This document shows, piece after piece, positions 1 to 6,272 of a stretch of 8,305 nucleotides of DNA (position 1 is the first letter of the stretch; every line of letters begins with the position of its first letter). Source of the DNA: Acidobacteriota bacterium (lineage in GTDB: Bacteria; Acidobacteriota; Blastocatellia; Pyrinomonadales; Pyrinomonadaceae); assembly GCA_003222855.1 (NCBI GenBank), contig QHXH01000014.1, positions 2,628 to 10,932 on the forward strand. Reading direction: 5' to 3'. The notes under the pieces are model-generated. The model worked only from the letters and a program-made list of their open reading frames with translations. It did not search any database and had not been told where the DNA came from. The translations under genes and the position numbers were made by a program.

Positions 1-838
1 GATTCAGGCGCGCACGGTCGATTTTGGCGCGTCCGATGCGCCGATGACGGACGCCGAGTTGAAAGCTTCGCCCGGGGAACTGATACATATTCCAACGGTC
101 CTGGGCGCGGTCGTGCTCACCTACAATCTTCAGGACATCACCAAGCCATTACTTTTTTCGCCGGACGTCATCGCCGACATCTTCCTCGGAAAGATTACGA
201 AGTGGAATGACCCACGCATCAAAGCCGACAATTCGGACGCAATTCTGCCGGCCTCAGACATCACCGTGGTCCATCGCGCCGAAGCCAGCGGCACCTCGTT
301 TGTTTTCTCTGATTACCTTTCGAAGGTCAGCGCGGATTGGAAGCAGAAAGTCGGCGCCGACAAGTCGCCCAACTGGCCCGTCGGCCAGGGTGGCAAAGGC
401 AACGAAGGCGTGACCGGACAAATCAAGCAGCAACCAAACACCATCGGCTATGTTGAGCTGGCCTATGCCACGCAAAACAAACTACCGGCAGCACTAATTA
501 AGAATGCCGGAGGCAACTTTGTAGAACCCTCCATCGATGCCGTCACGGCAGCAGCCGCAGCGTCAGCGGCAACTACGCCTGATGATCTGCGGGTCTCGAT
601 TACAAACGCTAACGGCGCGACAGCTTATCCAATTTCCAGCTACACCTACATCCTCGTGTACAAAGAGCAGCCGGACCACGTCAAGGGAAAGGCGCTAGTC
701 GATTTTCTCTGGTGGGGAATTCATGACGGCGAATCGTTCGCCAAGGATTTGCAATACGCCCCGTTGCCGGCGGAAATCGTTAAGCGCGCGGAAGTAAAGA
801 TCAGTTCGATCACTGCAGGTGGAAAGTCGCTGAGATAA
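1..838 (+). CDS. pstS: Phosphate ABC transporter, periplasmic phosphate-binding protein PstS (5' partial)
   Basis: This is the substrate-binding protein of the high-affinity phosphate importer. It captures phosphate in the periplasm and delivers it to PstC/PstA. The reading frame is already open at base 2, and the visible part begins IQARTVDFGASDAPM, a typical internal PstS segment. The ATG at base 44 is therefore an internal Met, and the signal peptide and first ligand loop lie upstream of the window. About 278 residues are visible, against roughly 320-350 for the whole family. Visible landmarks are FGASDAP (bases 26-46), the IFLGKITKWNDPRI segment, the phosphate-binding loop HRAEASGTSFVF (272-307), the WPVGQGGKGNEGV region and IGYVELAYA, all in the order of E. 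coli PstS. The usual RADGSGT or RSDGSGT loop reads RAEASGT here, with Glu at the Asp position. TAA ends the frame at 836-838. pstC follows after about 96 nt that hold an inverted repeat. Identification is firm; only the 5' part is missing. Confidence 0.96.
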   Translation, partial: IQARTVDFGASDAPMTDAELKASPGELIHIPTVLGAVVLTYNLQDITKPLLFSPDVIADIFLGKITKWNDPRIKADNSDAILPASDITVVHRAEASGTSFVFSDYLSKVSADWKQKVGADKSPNWPVGQGGKGNEGVTGQIKQQPNTIGYVELAYATQNKLPAALIKNAGGNFVEPSIDAVTAAAAASAATTPDDLRVSITNANGATAYPISSYTYILVYKEQPDHVKGKALVDFLWWGIHDGESFAKDLQYAPLPAEIVKRAEVKISSITAGGKSLR

Positions 839-840
839 TT

Positions 841-871
841 CCCTCTCCTTCTCTCTCTCTCTAGGAGAGGG
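841..871 (+). repeat. CT/GA-rich stem-loop directly after pstS (repeat copy 1)
   Basis: CCCTCTCCT (841-849) and AGGAGAGGG (863-871) form a perfect 9-bp stem with a 13-nt CT-repeat loop, starting two bases after the pstS stop. The similarity to the second copy continues to about 879 (ccagggtg). The form is that of a dispersed genomic repeat: read on the - strand it gives the peptide PSPWPSPRERE. There is no T-run, so it is not a typical intrinsic terminator. In a polycistronic transcript it could protect the 3' end of the pstS message. That role is inferred from similar hairpins after the first genes of other transporter operons. Confidence 0.7.
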
Positions 872-934
872 CCAGGGTGACGGTTTAGTTGAAACAATCA
901 TAGGAATTCCATTTTTCCTTTCCGAGTCGTGCGA

Positions 935-1981
935 ATGGAAGAAGAAAGAAAAATTATTGATGGTCCTTCGCTAAAGCCCCACCCTACCCCTCTCCCAGAG
1001 AGAGAAGAAACGAAGAAGCTAAAGCTGAGTTCGCGGCTCTGGCAACGGCTCTCGCCAACCGGCAACACTGGCGATGCGATTTTTCGCGTAACGATGTTTG
1101 CGGTTGCGCTAGTGGTCGTTTTGATCGTCGTCGGCATGATCTTCGCGCTGGCGTCGCATGCAACGCTTTCTATTAGACAATTCGGTCTTCGCTTTATCAC
1201 CGGTCGCGAATGGGATCCAGTCAAAGGAGAATTCGGTGCGCTCGCTTTCATCTACGGAACTATCGTTTCGTCTTTGATCGCGCTTTTGATTAGCGTGCCG
1301 CTGTCATTAGGCATCGCGATCTTTCTGGTCGAACAGGCGCCGCGCTACCTGGCGCGGCCGATCACCTTCCTGGTTGAGTTATTGGCGGCGATCCCCTCAG
1401 TTGTTTACGGACTATGGGGCATTTTTGTGCTGGCGCCTTTTCTCCGAGTCCACATCGAACCACGACTGTCCCAATGGTTGGGATGGACGCCCTTCTTTCA
1501 CGGACCAATCACGGGAATTGGATTGCTGACGGCTGGAGTGATTCTGGCAATCATGATCACGCCGATCATTTCCGCCGTGGTGCGCGATGTGATGGCGGCG
1601 GTTCCGAATACACAACGTGAAGCAGCCCTGGCGTTAGGCGCGACAAAATGGGAAACGACGTTAGTTGTGTTGGTGAATGCCGCGCCGGGAATCGCCGGCG
1701 CGGTCATTTTGGGTCTTGGCCGCGCGATCGGCGAAACGATGGCGGTAACTATGGTGATAGGTAATCGCCCTCAAATCAACTTCTCGCTTTTTCAGCCTTC
1801 ATACACCTTGGCTTCGGTCATCGCAAACGAATTCACCGAAGCCACGGCGGATATTTACCTTAGTTCGCTAATCGAACTTGGTTTGATTCTTTTCTTCGTG
1901 ACGTTCGTCGTGAACGCCATCGCGCGGCTGATGGTTTGGCGAGTCACGCGCAAAACAGTAGGAGCAGCTATGGCTGTGTAG
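935..1981 (+). CDS. pstC: Phosphate ABC transporter permease PstC
   Basis: PstC is one of the two inner-membrane permease subunits; with PstA it forms the phosphate channel driven by PstB. From the ATG at 935 the protein has 348 residues, against about 320 in E. coli. A GTG at 929 would add two residues, and neither start has a good Shine-Dalgarno sequence. The first ~40 residues are charged and low in complexity and include the repeat-derived PHPTPLPERE. Recognisable PstC sequence begins around NTGDAIFRVTMF. Hydrophobic segments follow: FAVALVVVLIVVGMIF, GTIVSSLIALLISVPLSLGIAIFLV, LLAAIPSVVYGLWGIFVLAPF and further helices to the C-terminus. The permease loop that contacts the ATPase is QREAALALGATKWETT, followed by GRAIGETMAVTMVIGN, both typical of PstC. 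The TAG stop at 1979-1981 shares its last base with a palindrome that fills the gap to pstA. Identity is secure; the exact start is not. Confidence 0.95.
   Translation: MEEERKIIDGPSLKPHPTPLPEREETKKLKLSSRLWQRLSPTGNTGDAIFRVTMFAVALVVVLIVVGMIFALASHATLSIRQFGLRFITGREWDPVKGEFGALAFIYGTIVSSLIALLISVPLSLGIAIFLVEQAPRYLARPITFLVELLAAIPSVVYGLWGIFVLAPFLRVHIEPRLSQWLGWTPFFHGPITGIGLLTAGVILAIMITPIISAVVRDVMAAVPNTQREAALALGATKWETTLVVLVNAAPGIAGAVILGLGRAIGETMAVTMVIGNRPQINFSLFQPSYTLASVIANEFTEATADIYLSSLIELGLILFFVTFVVNAIARLMVWRVTRKTVGAAMAV
980..1005 (-). repeat. CT/GA-rich repeat copy 2, inverted, inside the pstC 5' end
   Basis: Bases 980-1005 match the reverse complement of 854-879 at 23 of 26 positions (mismatches at 986, 987 and 996). 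This copy lies within the pstC reading frame and is translated as part of the segment PHPTPLPEREE. Peptides of this style are known as translations of dispersed GC-rich repeats in many bacterial genomes. Together the two copies could form one long RNA stem enclosing the pstC start codon. Confidence 0.7.
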
Positions 1982-2021
1982 CGCAAATTGCCAATTTGCG
2001 CCCGCAAGTTATCAACTTGCG
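1981..2021. repeat. Two consecutive palindromes in the pstC-pstA gap
   Basis: GCGCAAATTG (1981-1990) and CAATTTGCGC (1992-2001) form a perfect 10-bp inverted repeat around a single base. Immediately after it, CGCAAGTT (2003-2010) and AACTTGCG (2014-2021) form an 8-bp stem with a 3-nt loop. The two units are similar to each other (CGCAA-TT...AA-TTGCG), which indicates a dispersed palindromic repeat family; read on the - strand they give AQVDNLRAQIGNLR. Similar peptide-encoding palindromes are a feature I associate with Verrucomicrobiota genomes (recalled, not checked). There is no T-run, so a terminator is unlikely. The unit starts in the pstC stop codon and ends 9 nt before the pstA ATG. Confidence 0.8.
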
Positions 2022-2030
2022 CCACCAGGA

Positions 2031-2876
2031 ATGACAACGCTTTCTCGATCCGATCGATCCCGACGCACCGTGAGCGCAGTGATGACTTCGCTGGCGGCGC
2101 TTTGCACTTTCGTCGCGGTGGGCATTCTCGCGGTTATCCTTTCCTACATCGCCATGCGCGGTATTGGCGCTCTCAATTTTCGATTTCTATTTGATACCCC
2201 TCGACCGGTCGGCGAAGGCGGAGGTATAGGTAACGCAATTGTCGGGTCCGGGCTGTTGCTGCTGCTTTCGTGCCTCATCGGAATACCAGTGGGAATCGCC
2301 TGTGGCATTTATCTGTCAGAAATCGGCGGAGGATGGTTCGCCAGCGCCGTCCGATTTCTAATTGACACCTTGACTGGCATTCCTTCGATTGTTACGGGAG
2401 TTTTTGTCTACGCCGTCATCGTCCTGCCCATGAAGCATTTTTCCGCCTTCGCCGGCGGGATCGCTTTGGCTTTGATCATGATTCCAATCGTGGCGCGGAC
2501 TACCGAAGAAATGATCAAGTTGGTGCCGCAAAGTTTGCGCGAAGGCGCGCTGGCATTAGGCGCGCCTCAATGGCGAGTCACGCTGGGCGTCGTGTTACCG
2601 GCGGCTGCCTCCGGCATCGCCACCGGGGCGATGCTGGCGATCGCGCGTGTCTCCGGAGAGACGGCGCCGCTTTTGTTCACCGCATTCGGCAGCCGTTTTT
2701 TTCCGCGAAATCTCAATGAGCCGATCGCCTCGCTGACTGTGCAGATTTATAACTATGCGATTTCTCCTTACGACGAGTGGCATGCGCAGGCTTGGGCCGC
2801 GACGCTCGTTTTAATGGCGCTGATTTTATCGATCAATATCGTCGTTCGCTTTCTAACGCGCAACCGATTTAGTTAA
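2031..2876 (+). CDS. pstA: Phosphate ABC transporter permease PstA
   Basis: PstA is the second membrane permease subunit of the Pst importer and partners PstC. It has 281 residues, close to the family length of about 280-300. The first ~15 residues are polar and basic. Hydrophobic helices follow: TSLAALCTFVAVGILAVILSYIAM, GSGLLLLLSCLIGIPVGIACGIYL, TGIPSIVTGVFVYAVIVLPM, GGIALALIMIPIVA and a C-terminal WAATLVLMALILSINIVVRFL. The ATPase-contact loop is LREGALALGAPQWRVTLGVVLP, followed by IARVSGETAPLLFTAFG, which is diagnostic for PstA over PstC. AGGA abuts the ATG at 2031 and is too close to act as a normal Shine-Dalgarno, so an internal start (GTG 2070 or ATG 2082) cannot be excluded, although it would trim the protein close to helix 1. 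pstB follows after 3 nt. Confidence 0.95.
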   Translation: MTTLSRSDRSRRTVSAVMTSLAALCTFVAVGILAVILSYIAMRGIGALNFRFLFDTPRPVGEGGGIGNAIVGSGLLLLLSCLIGIPVGIACGIYLSEIGGGWFASAVRFLIDTLTGIPSIVTGVFVYAVIVLPMKHFSAFAGGIALALIMIPIVARTTEEMIKLVPQSLREGALALGAPQWRVTLGVVLPAAASGIATGAMLAIARVSGETAPLLFTAFGSRFFPRNLNEPIASLTVQIYNYAISPYDEWHAQAWAATLVLMALILSINIVVRFLTRNRFS

Positions 2877-2879
2877 TTG

Positions 2880-3704
2880 ATGATGTCGTCAACATCATTT
2901 GCCGCGCCTAAGTTTGAAGTGAAGGGCCGAGCTTCGCTCGGATCAATTGCCAACAAAATCGCGGTCGACAATCTCAATTTTTTCTATGGCCGGACGCAAG
3001 CCCTGAACGAAATAACGGTTGAGATTCCCGAGCATAGGGTAATGGCGTTCATTGGTCCTTCGGGTTGCGGCAAGACCACTTTCCTGCGCACGCTCAACCG
3101 GATGAACGATGTTATCCCCGTCACGCGCGTCGAGGGAAGAGTCATGATCGACGGTCAGGACATTTACGCTCCGGGTGCGGACGTGGTCGACTTACGACGG
3201 AAAGTCGGCATGGTGTTTCAAAAGTCGAACCCGTTTCCGAAATCAATTTTCGATAATGTCGCTTACGGGCTGAAGATTAACCGCGTAACTTCAAATCGAA
3301 GCGAACTTCAGGACCGCGTGGCAGGGGCGCTAAAGGATGCCGCGCTTTGGAACGAAGTAAAGGACCGTTTGAACACTTCCGCGCTTGGTCTCTCGGGGGG
3401 CCAGCAGCAACGGCTGTGTATTGCGCGCGCGCTGGCAATTCGTCCGGAGGTAATTTTGATGGACGAGCCGGCCTCAGCTCTCGATCCGATTGCGACGTCC
3501 AAAATTGAAGAGTTAATTGTCGACCTCAAGAAGCACTACACGATCGTCATTGTCACACATAACATGCAGCAAGCCGCGCGAGTGTCCGACTTGACGGCTT
3601 TCTTTTTGCTCGGCAAGCTAATCGAAGTTAACAGCACCGAGAAGATGTTTACCGCGCCGGCCGAGAAGCTGACTGAAGATTACATCACCGGGAGATTTGG
3701 ATAA
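2880..3704 (+). CDS. pstB: Phosphate ABC transporter ATP-binding protein PstB
   Basis: PstB is the cytoplasmic ATPase that powers phosphate import through PstC/PstA. From the ATG at 2880 it has 274 residues; TTG 2877 and ATG 2883 are alternative starts. Numbered from 2880, it shows Walker A GPSGCGKTT (59-67), Q-loop Gln114 in VGMVFQKSNPFP, signature LSGGQQQR (171-178), Walker B VILMDEP (191-197) with Glu196 catalytic, SALDPIAT D-loop and switch His227 in VTHNMQQAARV. The LRTLNRMND and KSNPFPKSIFDNVAYG segments are specific to PstB. The N-terminus is roughly 12 residues longer than in E. coli and includes GRASLGS, encoded by a small perfect hairpin (2927-2941). The gene is adjacent to pstA and 15 nt from phoU, consistent with one transcript. 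All catalytic residues are present. Confidence 0.97.
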   Translation: MMSSTSFAAPKFEVKGRASLGSIANKIAVDNLNFFYGRTQALNEITVEIPEHRVMAFIGPSGCGKTTFLRTLNRMNDVIPVTRVEGRVMIDGQDIYAPGADVVDLRRKVGMVFQKSNPFPKSIFDNVAYGLKINRVTSNRSELQDRVAGALKDAALWNEVKDRLNTSALGLSGGQQQRLCIARALAIRPEVILMDEPASALDPIATSKIEELIVDLKKHYTIVIVTHNMQQAARVSDLTAFFLLGKLIEVNSTEKMFTAPAEKLTEDYITGRFG

Positions 3705-3719
3705 TCAGCAGTTGAAGTT

Positions 3720-4379
3720 ATGGAAGTTCACCGGCATCTTGATGAAGAACTGGACGAGCTCCGCAACAGCGTGTTGCGTCTCGGCCGTGAAGCTGAGAAT
3801 GCGCTGCGGCGTGCACTGCATTCCCTGGCTGAGCGCGACACGAGCGAAGCGCGCGAGGTGCTGAATCACGATGATGCGATCGACCAAATTGAAGTTGAAG
3901 TCGATCGCCGGGCGATCGATATCTTTGCCTTGCGCCAGCCCGCCGCACGCGATCTTCGGTTCGTGATGTCGGTAACAAAAATGGCGCCGGTGATTGAACG
4001 CATCGCCGACCACGCTTGCAACATTGCTCGTGCGGCAATCGACCTTAATACGGAACCAGCGTTGAATAATCACATCCGCATCCATCAGATGGGTGAGATT
4101 GCCCTGTCAATGCTTTCAGCAGGCCTTGACGCCTTTACCCGCAGCGACGCCGCAGCGGCGCGCGAGGTTATAAAACGCGATTCTGAAATCAACAATCTTT
4201 ACAACCAAATTTTTCATCACTTGATTGAATTGATGGCCAGGGAACCAGTAACGGCGACTCGCGACGCCCGCCTGCTGTTTGTCGCCAAACACCTTGAACG
4301 AATCGGCGACTATGTTACGGACATTTGCGAACTGACGGTGTATATGGCGGAAGCTGCAATCATTAAGCACCGGCATTGA
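3720..4379 (+). CDS. phoU: Phosphate signalling regulator PhoU
   Basis: PhoU is a cytoplasmic all-helical protein that links the Pst transporter to PhoR and keeps the Pho response off when phosphate is sufficient. It has 219 residues, against about 215-240 in the family. Two PhoU repeats are visible. Each carries the metal-binding E-R-I-x-D motif: ERIADHACN at 93-101 and ERIGDYVTD at 193-201. The opening HLDEELDELRNSVLRLGREAE and the RQPAARDLRFVMSV segment before the first motif are typical of PhoU proper, not of the divergent Pit-associated PF01865 family. It starts 15 nt after pstB and precedes pit, so it could serve either transporter; sequence and order favour the usual Pst role. No clear Shine-Dalgarno is visible before the ATG. 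Confidence 0.95.
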   Translation: MEVHRHLDEELDELRNSVLRLGREAENALRRALHSLAERDTSEAREVLNHDDAIDQIEVEVDRRAIDIFALRQPAARDLRFVMSVTKMAPVIERIADHACNIARAAIDLNTEPALNNHIRIHQMGEIALSMLSAGLDAFTRSDAAAAREVIKRDSEINNLYNQIFHHLIELMAREPVTATRDARLLFVAKHLERIGDYVTDICELTVYMAEAAIIKHRH

Positions 4380-4404
4380 GTACCTGCGTCGCGGTTTCGT
4401 GTTT

Positions 4405-4438
4405 TTGAGTTACTAGCCACTCACTCGCAAAGTATGAT
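4405..4438 (+). promoter_or_regulatory. Weak sigma70-like promoter candidate before pit
   Basis: The phoU-pit gap contains TATGAT (4433-4438), a 5-of-6 match to a -10 box. The correctly spaced -35 position (4410-4415, TTACTA, 17-nt spacer) is poor, and TTGAGT at 4405-4410 is better but 22 nt away. If used, transcription would start near 4445, which would favour the pit start at 4475 over 4442. No Pho-box-like pair of CTGTCAT repeats is visible. The call is tentative. Confidence 0.25.
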
Positions 4439-4474
4439 TGAATGGCCGTCGTTTCCCCGCTAGCTAAGATACGC

Positions 4475-5524
4475 ATGACATCTACCATAGCTATTGCGCT
4501 CTTGATCGTTCTGGTCGCGCTGGTTTTCGATTTCACGAACGGATTTCACGATGCCGCTAACTCTATTGCCACGGTCGTCTCGACGCGCGTGCTGTCACCG
4601 CGCTATGCGGTGATCTGGGCGGCGATTTTCAACTTCGTCGCTTTTGCCATCTTTGGAACTCGGGTCGCGAAAACAATCGGCGGTGATCTGGTCCGCATCG
4701 ATCTGATTCAGCAAGATCTTCGTATGTATGTTCTTTGTTGTGGGCTGCTGGGTGCGATCATTTGGAATTTGATCACCTGGTATCTCGGACTGCCCACATC
4801 AAGCTCGCATGCGCTGATTGGCGGATACGGCGGCGCCGCGATCGCGGCTTATCGGGGGTTCGGCGGTTTGCTGAAACCCGAAGGTTGGATCAAGACACTG
4901 GTTTTCATTGTCGCGTCTCCCGTGATTGGATTCATTATGGGATTCGTTATCATGGTTACGGTCTATTGGATTTTTCAGCGAGCGACGCCGGCCCAGGTCG
5001 ACAAAACATTTCGGCGCGGACAATTGCTTTCCGCGGCTGCTTATTCGCTTGGACACGGCGGCAACGACGCGCAGAAGACAATGGGAATCATTACGGCCGT
5101 GCTGGCCACCGGTGGTCTGTTCAACTTGCATTTTGGCGACAAGGGGTCGCTGCCGGCAATTCCGATTTACGTCGTGCTGCTGGCCCACGCGGCCATCGCG
5201 CTGGGAACTTTGTCGGGCGGATGGCGCATCGTTCATACGATGGGTTCGAAGATCACCAAGCTGCGTCCGGTCGGAGGTTTCTGCGCTGAGACCGCGGGAG
5301 CCCTCACGTTGTTTGGCGCCACCGCGTTTGGCATTCCGGTTTCGACAACTCACACGATTACCGGGGCGATTGCGGGTGTCGGATCGACGACACGATTGTC
5401 CGCGGTGAAATGGCGCGTGGCCGGCAGAATTCTTTGGGCGTGGATCTTGACTATTCCGGCGGCCGCGATCTTTGCCGCAATATCGTTCTTTATCTTTGAA
5501 TTGATTCTCAAACTTATTCGATAA
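4475..5524 (+). CDS. pit: Inorganic phosphate transporter, PiT family
   Basis: This is a low-affinity phosphate permease of the PHO4/PiT family (PF01384), an integral membrane protein that imports phosphate, probably as a metal-phosphate complex, with an ion gradient. From the ATG at 4475 it has 349 residues; an ATG at 4442 in the same frame would add 11. I prefer 4475 because the first helix then begins near residue 4, as in many homologues. Family signatures are FTNGFHDAANSIATVVSTR (residues 20-38), GLPTSSSHALIGG, SLGHGGNDAQKTMGI and GIPVSTTHTITGAIAGVG. The first and third, and the second and fourth, reflect the internal inverted duplication of the family. About ten hydrophobic segments are visible, with no large cytoplasmic loop. 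It sits between phoU and phoB, unlike the stand-alone pit genes of enterobacteria, and may be co-regulated with the Pho genes. Confidence 0.94.
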   Translation: MTSTIAIALLIVLVALVFDFTNGFHDAANSIATVVSTRVLSPRYAVIWAAIFNFVAFAIFGTRVAKTIGGDLVRIDLIQQDLRMYVLCCGLLGAIIWNLITWYLGLPTSSSHALIGGYGGAAIAAYRGFGGLLKPEGWIKTLVFIVASPVIGFIMGFVIMVTVYWIFQRATPAQVDKTFRRGQLLSAAAYSLGHGGNDAQKTMGIITAVLATGGLFNLHFGDKGSLPAIPIYVVLLAHAAIALGTLSGGWRIVHTMGSKITKLRPVGGFCAETAGALTLFGATAFGIPVSTTHTITGAIAGVGSTTRLSAVKWRVAGRILWAWILTIPAAAIFAAISFFIFELILKLIR

Positions 5525-5555
5525 GCACCGTAACGGATACTCGCGTGTTTCGTTT

Positions 5556-6272
5556 ATGCCGCGACCTGCCTTAATCATCGAAGACGACGCCGATATTGCT
5601 GAGAGCGTGCGCTACAACCTCGAGAGCGCCGGCTTTAAGACGCTGGTCGCTGCGACCGGTGAGCAGGGACTGTCACTCGCGTTGGACACACAAAACCCCC
5701 CGGCAGTTATCGTTTTGGATATAATGCTTCCCGGGATGAATGGAATTGAGATTTGCCGCCGGTTGCGTCGCGAAAATCAAACGCGCCGCACGCCAATTAT
5801 CATGCTGACGGCGAAAACCTCCGAAGCAGAGCGCGTCGCCGGCCTTGACGTGGGCGCAGATGACTACCTCGGCAAACCGTTTTCGGTGAAGGAACTTCTC
5901 GCGCGCGTTCGCGCGGTCCTGCGCCGAACTGAAGAAGACATCGTGGAACGGTACCATGATGGACGACTGGCGATCGATTTCGAGGATGTGCGCGCATCCT
6001 GTGATGGTGCAAACGTAAGACTGACGCATAAAGAATTTCTTTTGCTTTCCACTCTGGCAAAGAAAAAGGATCGAGTAATCACCCGACAGCAGCTGCTCGA
6101 TCAAGTGTGGGGTTATAGTTACTACGGCGACGCACGCACGCTCGATGTGCATATCCGGCGCCTGCGACAAAAGCTGGACGCCTGCGGTAACTGCATCGAA
6201 ACTGTGGTCGGAGTAGGATATCGGTTTATCGGCTGTGGTTCATCTGCACCGTCAGTCACTACGGATGGTTAG
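5556..6272 (+). CDS. phoB: Phosphate regulon response regulator, PhoB type (OmpR family)
   Basis: This DNA-binding response regulator is expected to be phosphorylated by PhoR and to activate phosphate-starvation genes. It has 238 residues. The receiver domain (about 1-120) has acidic pocket residues Glu9/Asp10/Asp11, phospho-acceptor Asp55 (VLDIMLPGMNG), Thr85 (IIMLTAK) and Lys107 (YLGKPFS). The winged-helix DNA-binding domain (about 135-226) shows LTHKEFLLLSTLAKKKDRVITRQQLL split over its first helices, then VWGYSY, RTLDVHIRRLRQKL and IETVVGVGYRF. The PhoB assignment rests on the OmpR-type architecture and the context of pst, phoU and an overlapping PhoR-like kinase; sequence alone would also allow another OmpR-family regulator. 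A CGNC motif (Cys210, Cys213) just before the wing is unusual. It begins 31 nt after pit with no visible promoter, and its TAG stop lies inside the phoR start region. Confidence 0.9.
   Translation: MPRPALIIEDDADIAESVRYNLESAGFKTLVAATGEQGLSLALDTQNPPAVIVLDIMLPGMNGIEICRRLRRENQTRRTPIIMLTAKTSEAERVAGLDVGADDYLGKPFSVKELLARVRAVLRRTEEDIVERYHDGRLAIDFEDVRASCDGANVRLTHKEFLLLSTLAKKKDRVITRQQLLDQVWGYSYYGDARTLDVHIRRLRQKLDACGNCIETVVGVGYRFIGCGSSAPSVTTDG

Noticed and set aside
44..838. Complete pstS starting at the ATG at base 44
   Set aside because: The frame is open upstream to base 2 and encodes conserved PstS sequence (TVDFGASDAP) before this Met, so the gene is truncated by the window edge.
839..934. Intrinsic terminator after pstS
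   Set aside because: The stem-loop is strong but lacks a following T-run, and pstC continues the operon.
3705..4085. Minus-strand frame of 126 codons opposite phoU
   Set aside because: Lies fully within phoU on the other strand and shows no family features.
4380..5555. Pho box upstream of pit or phoB
   Set aside because: No pair of CTGTCAT-like repeats at the right spacing is visible in either gap; the expected site is before pstS, outside the window.
4799..5578. Long minus-strand reading frame (259 codons) opposite pit
   Set aside because: Arginine- and polar-rich composition without any recognisable domain, and exactly antisense to a well-conserved pit gene; a shadow frame.
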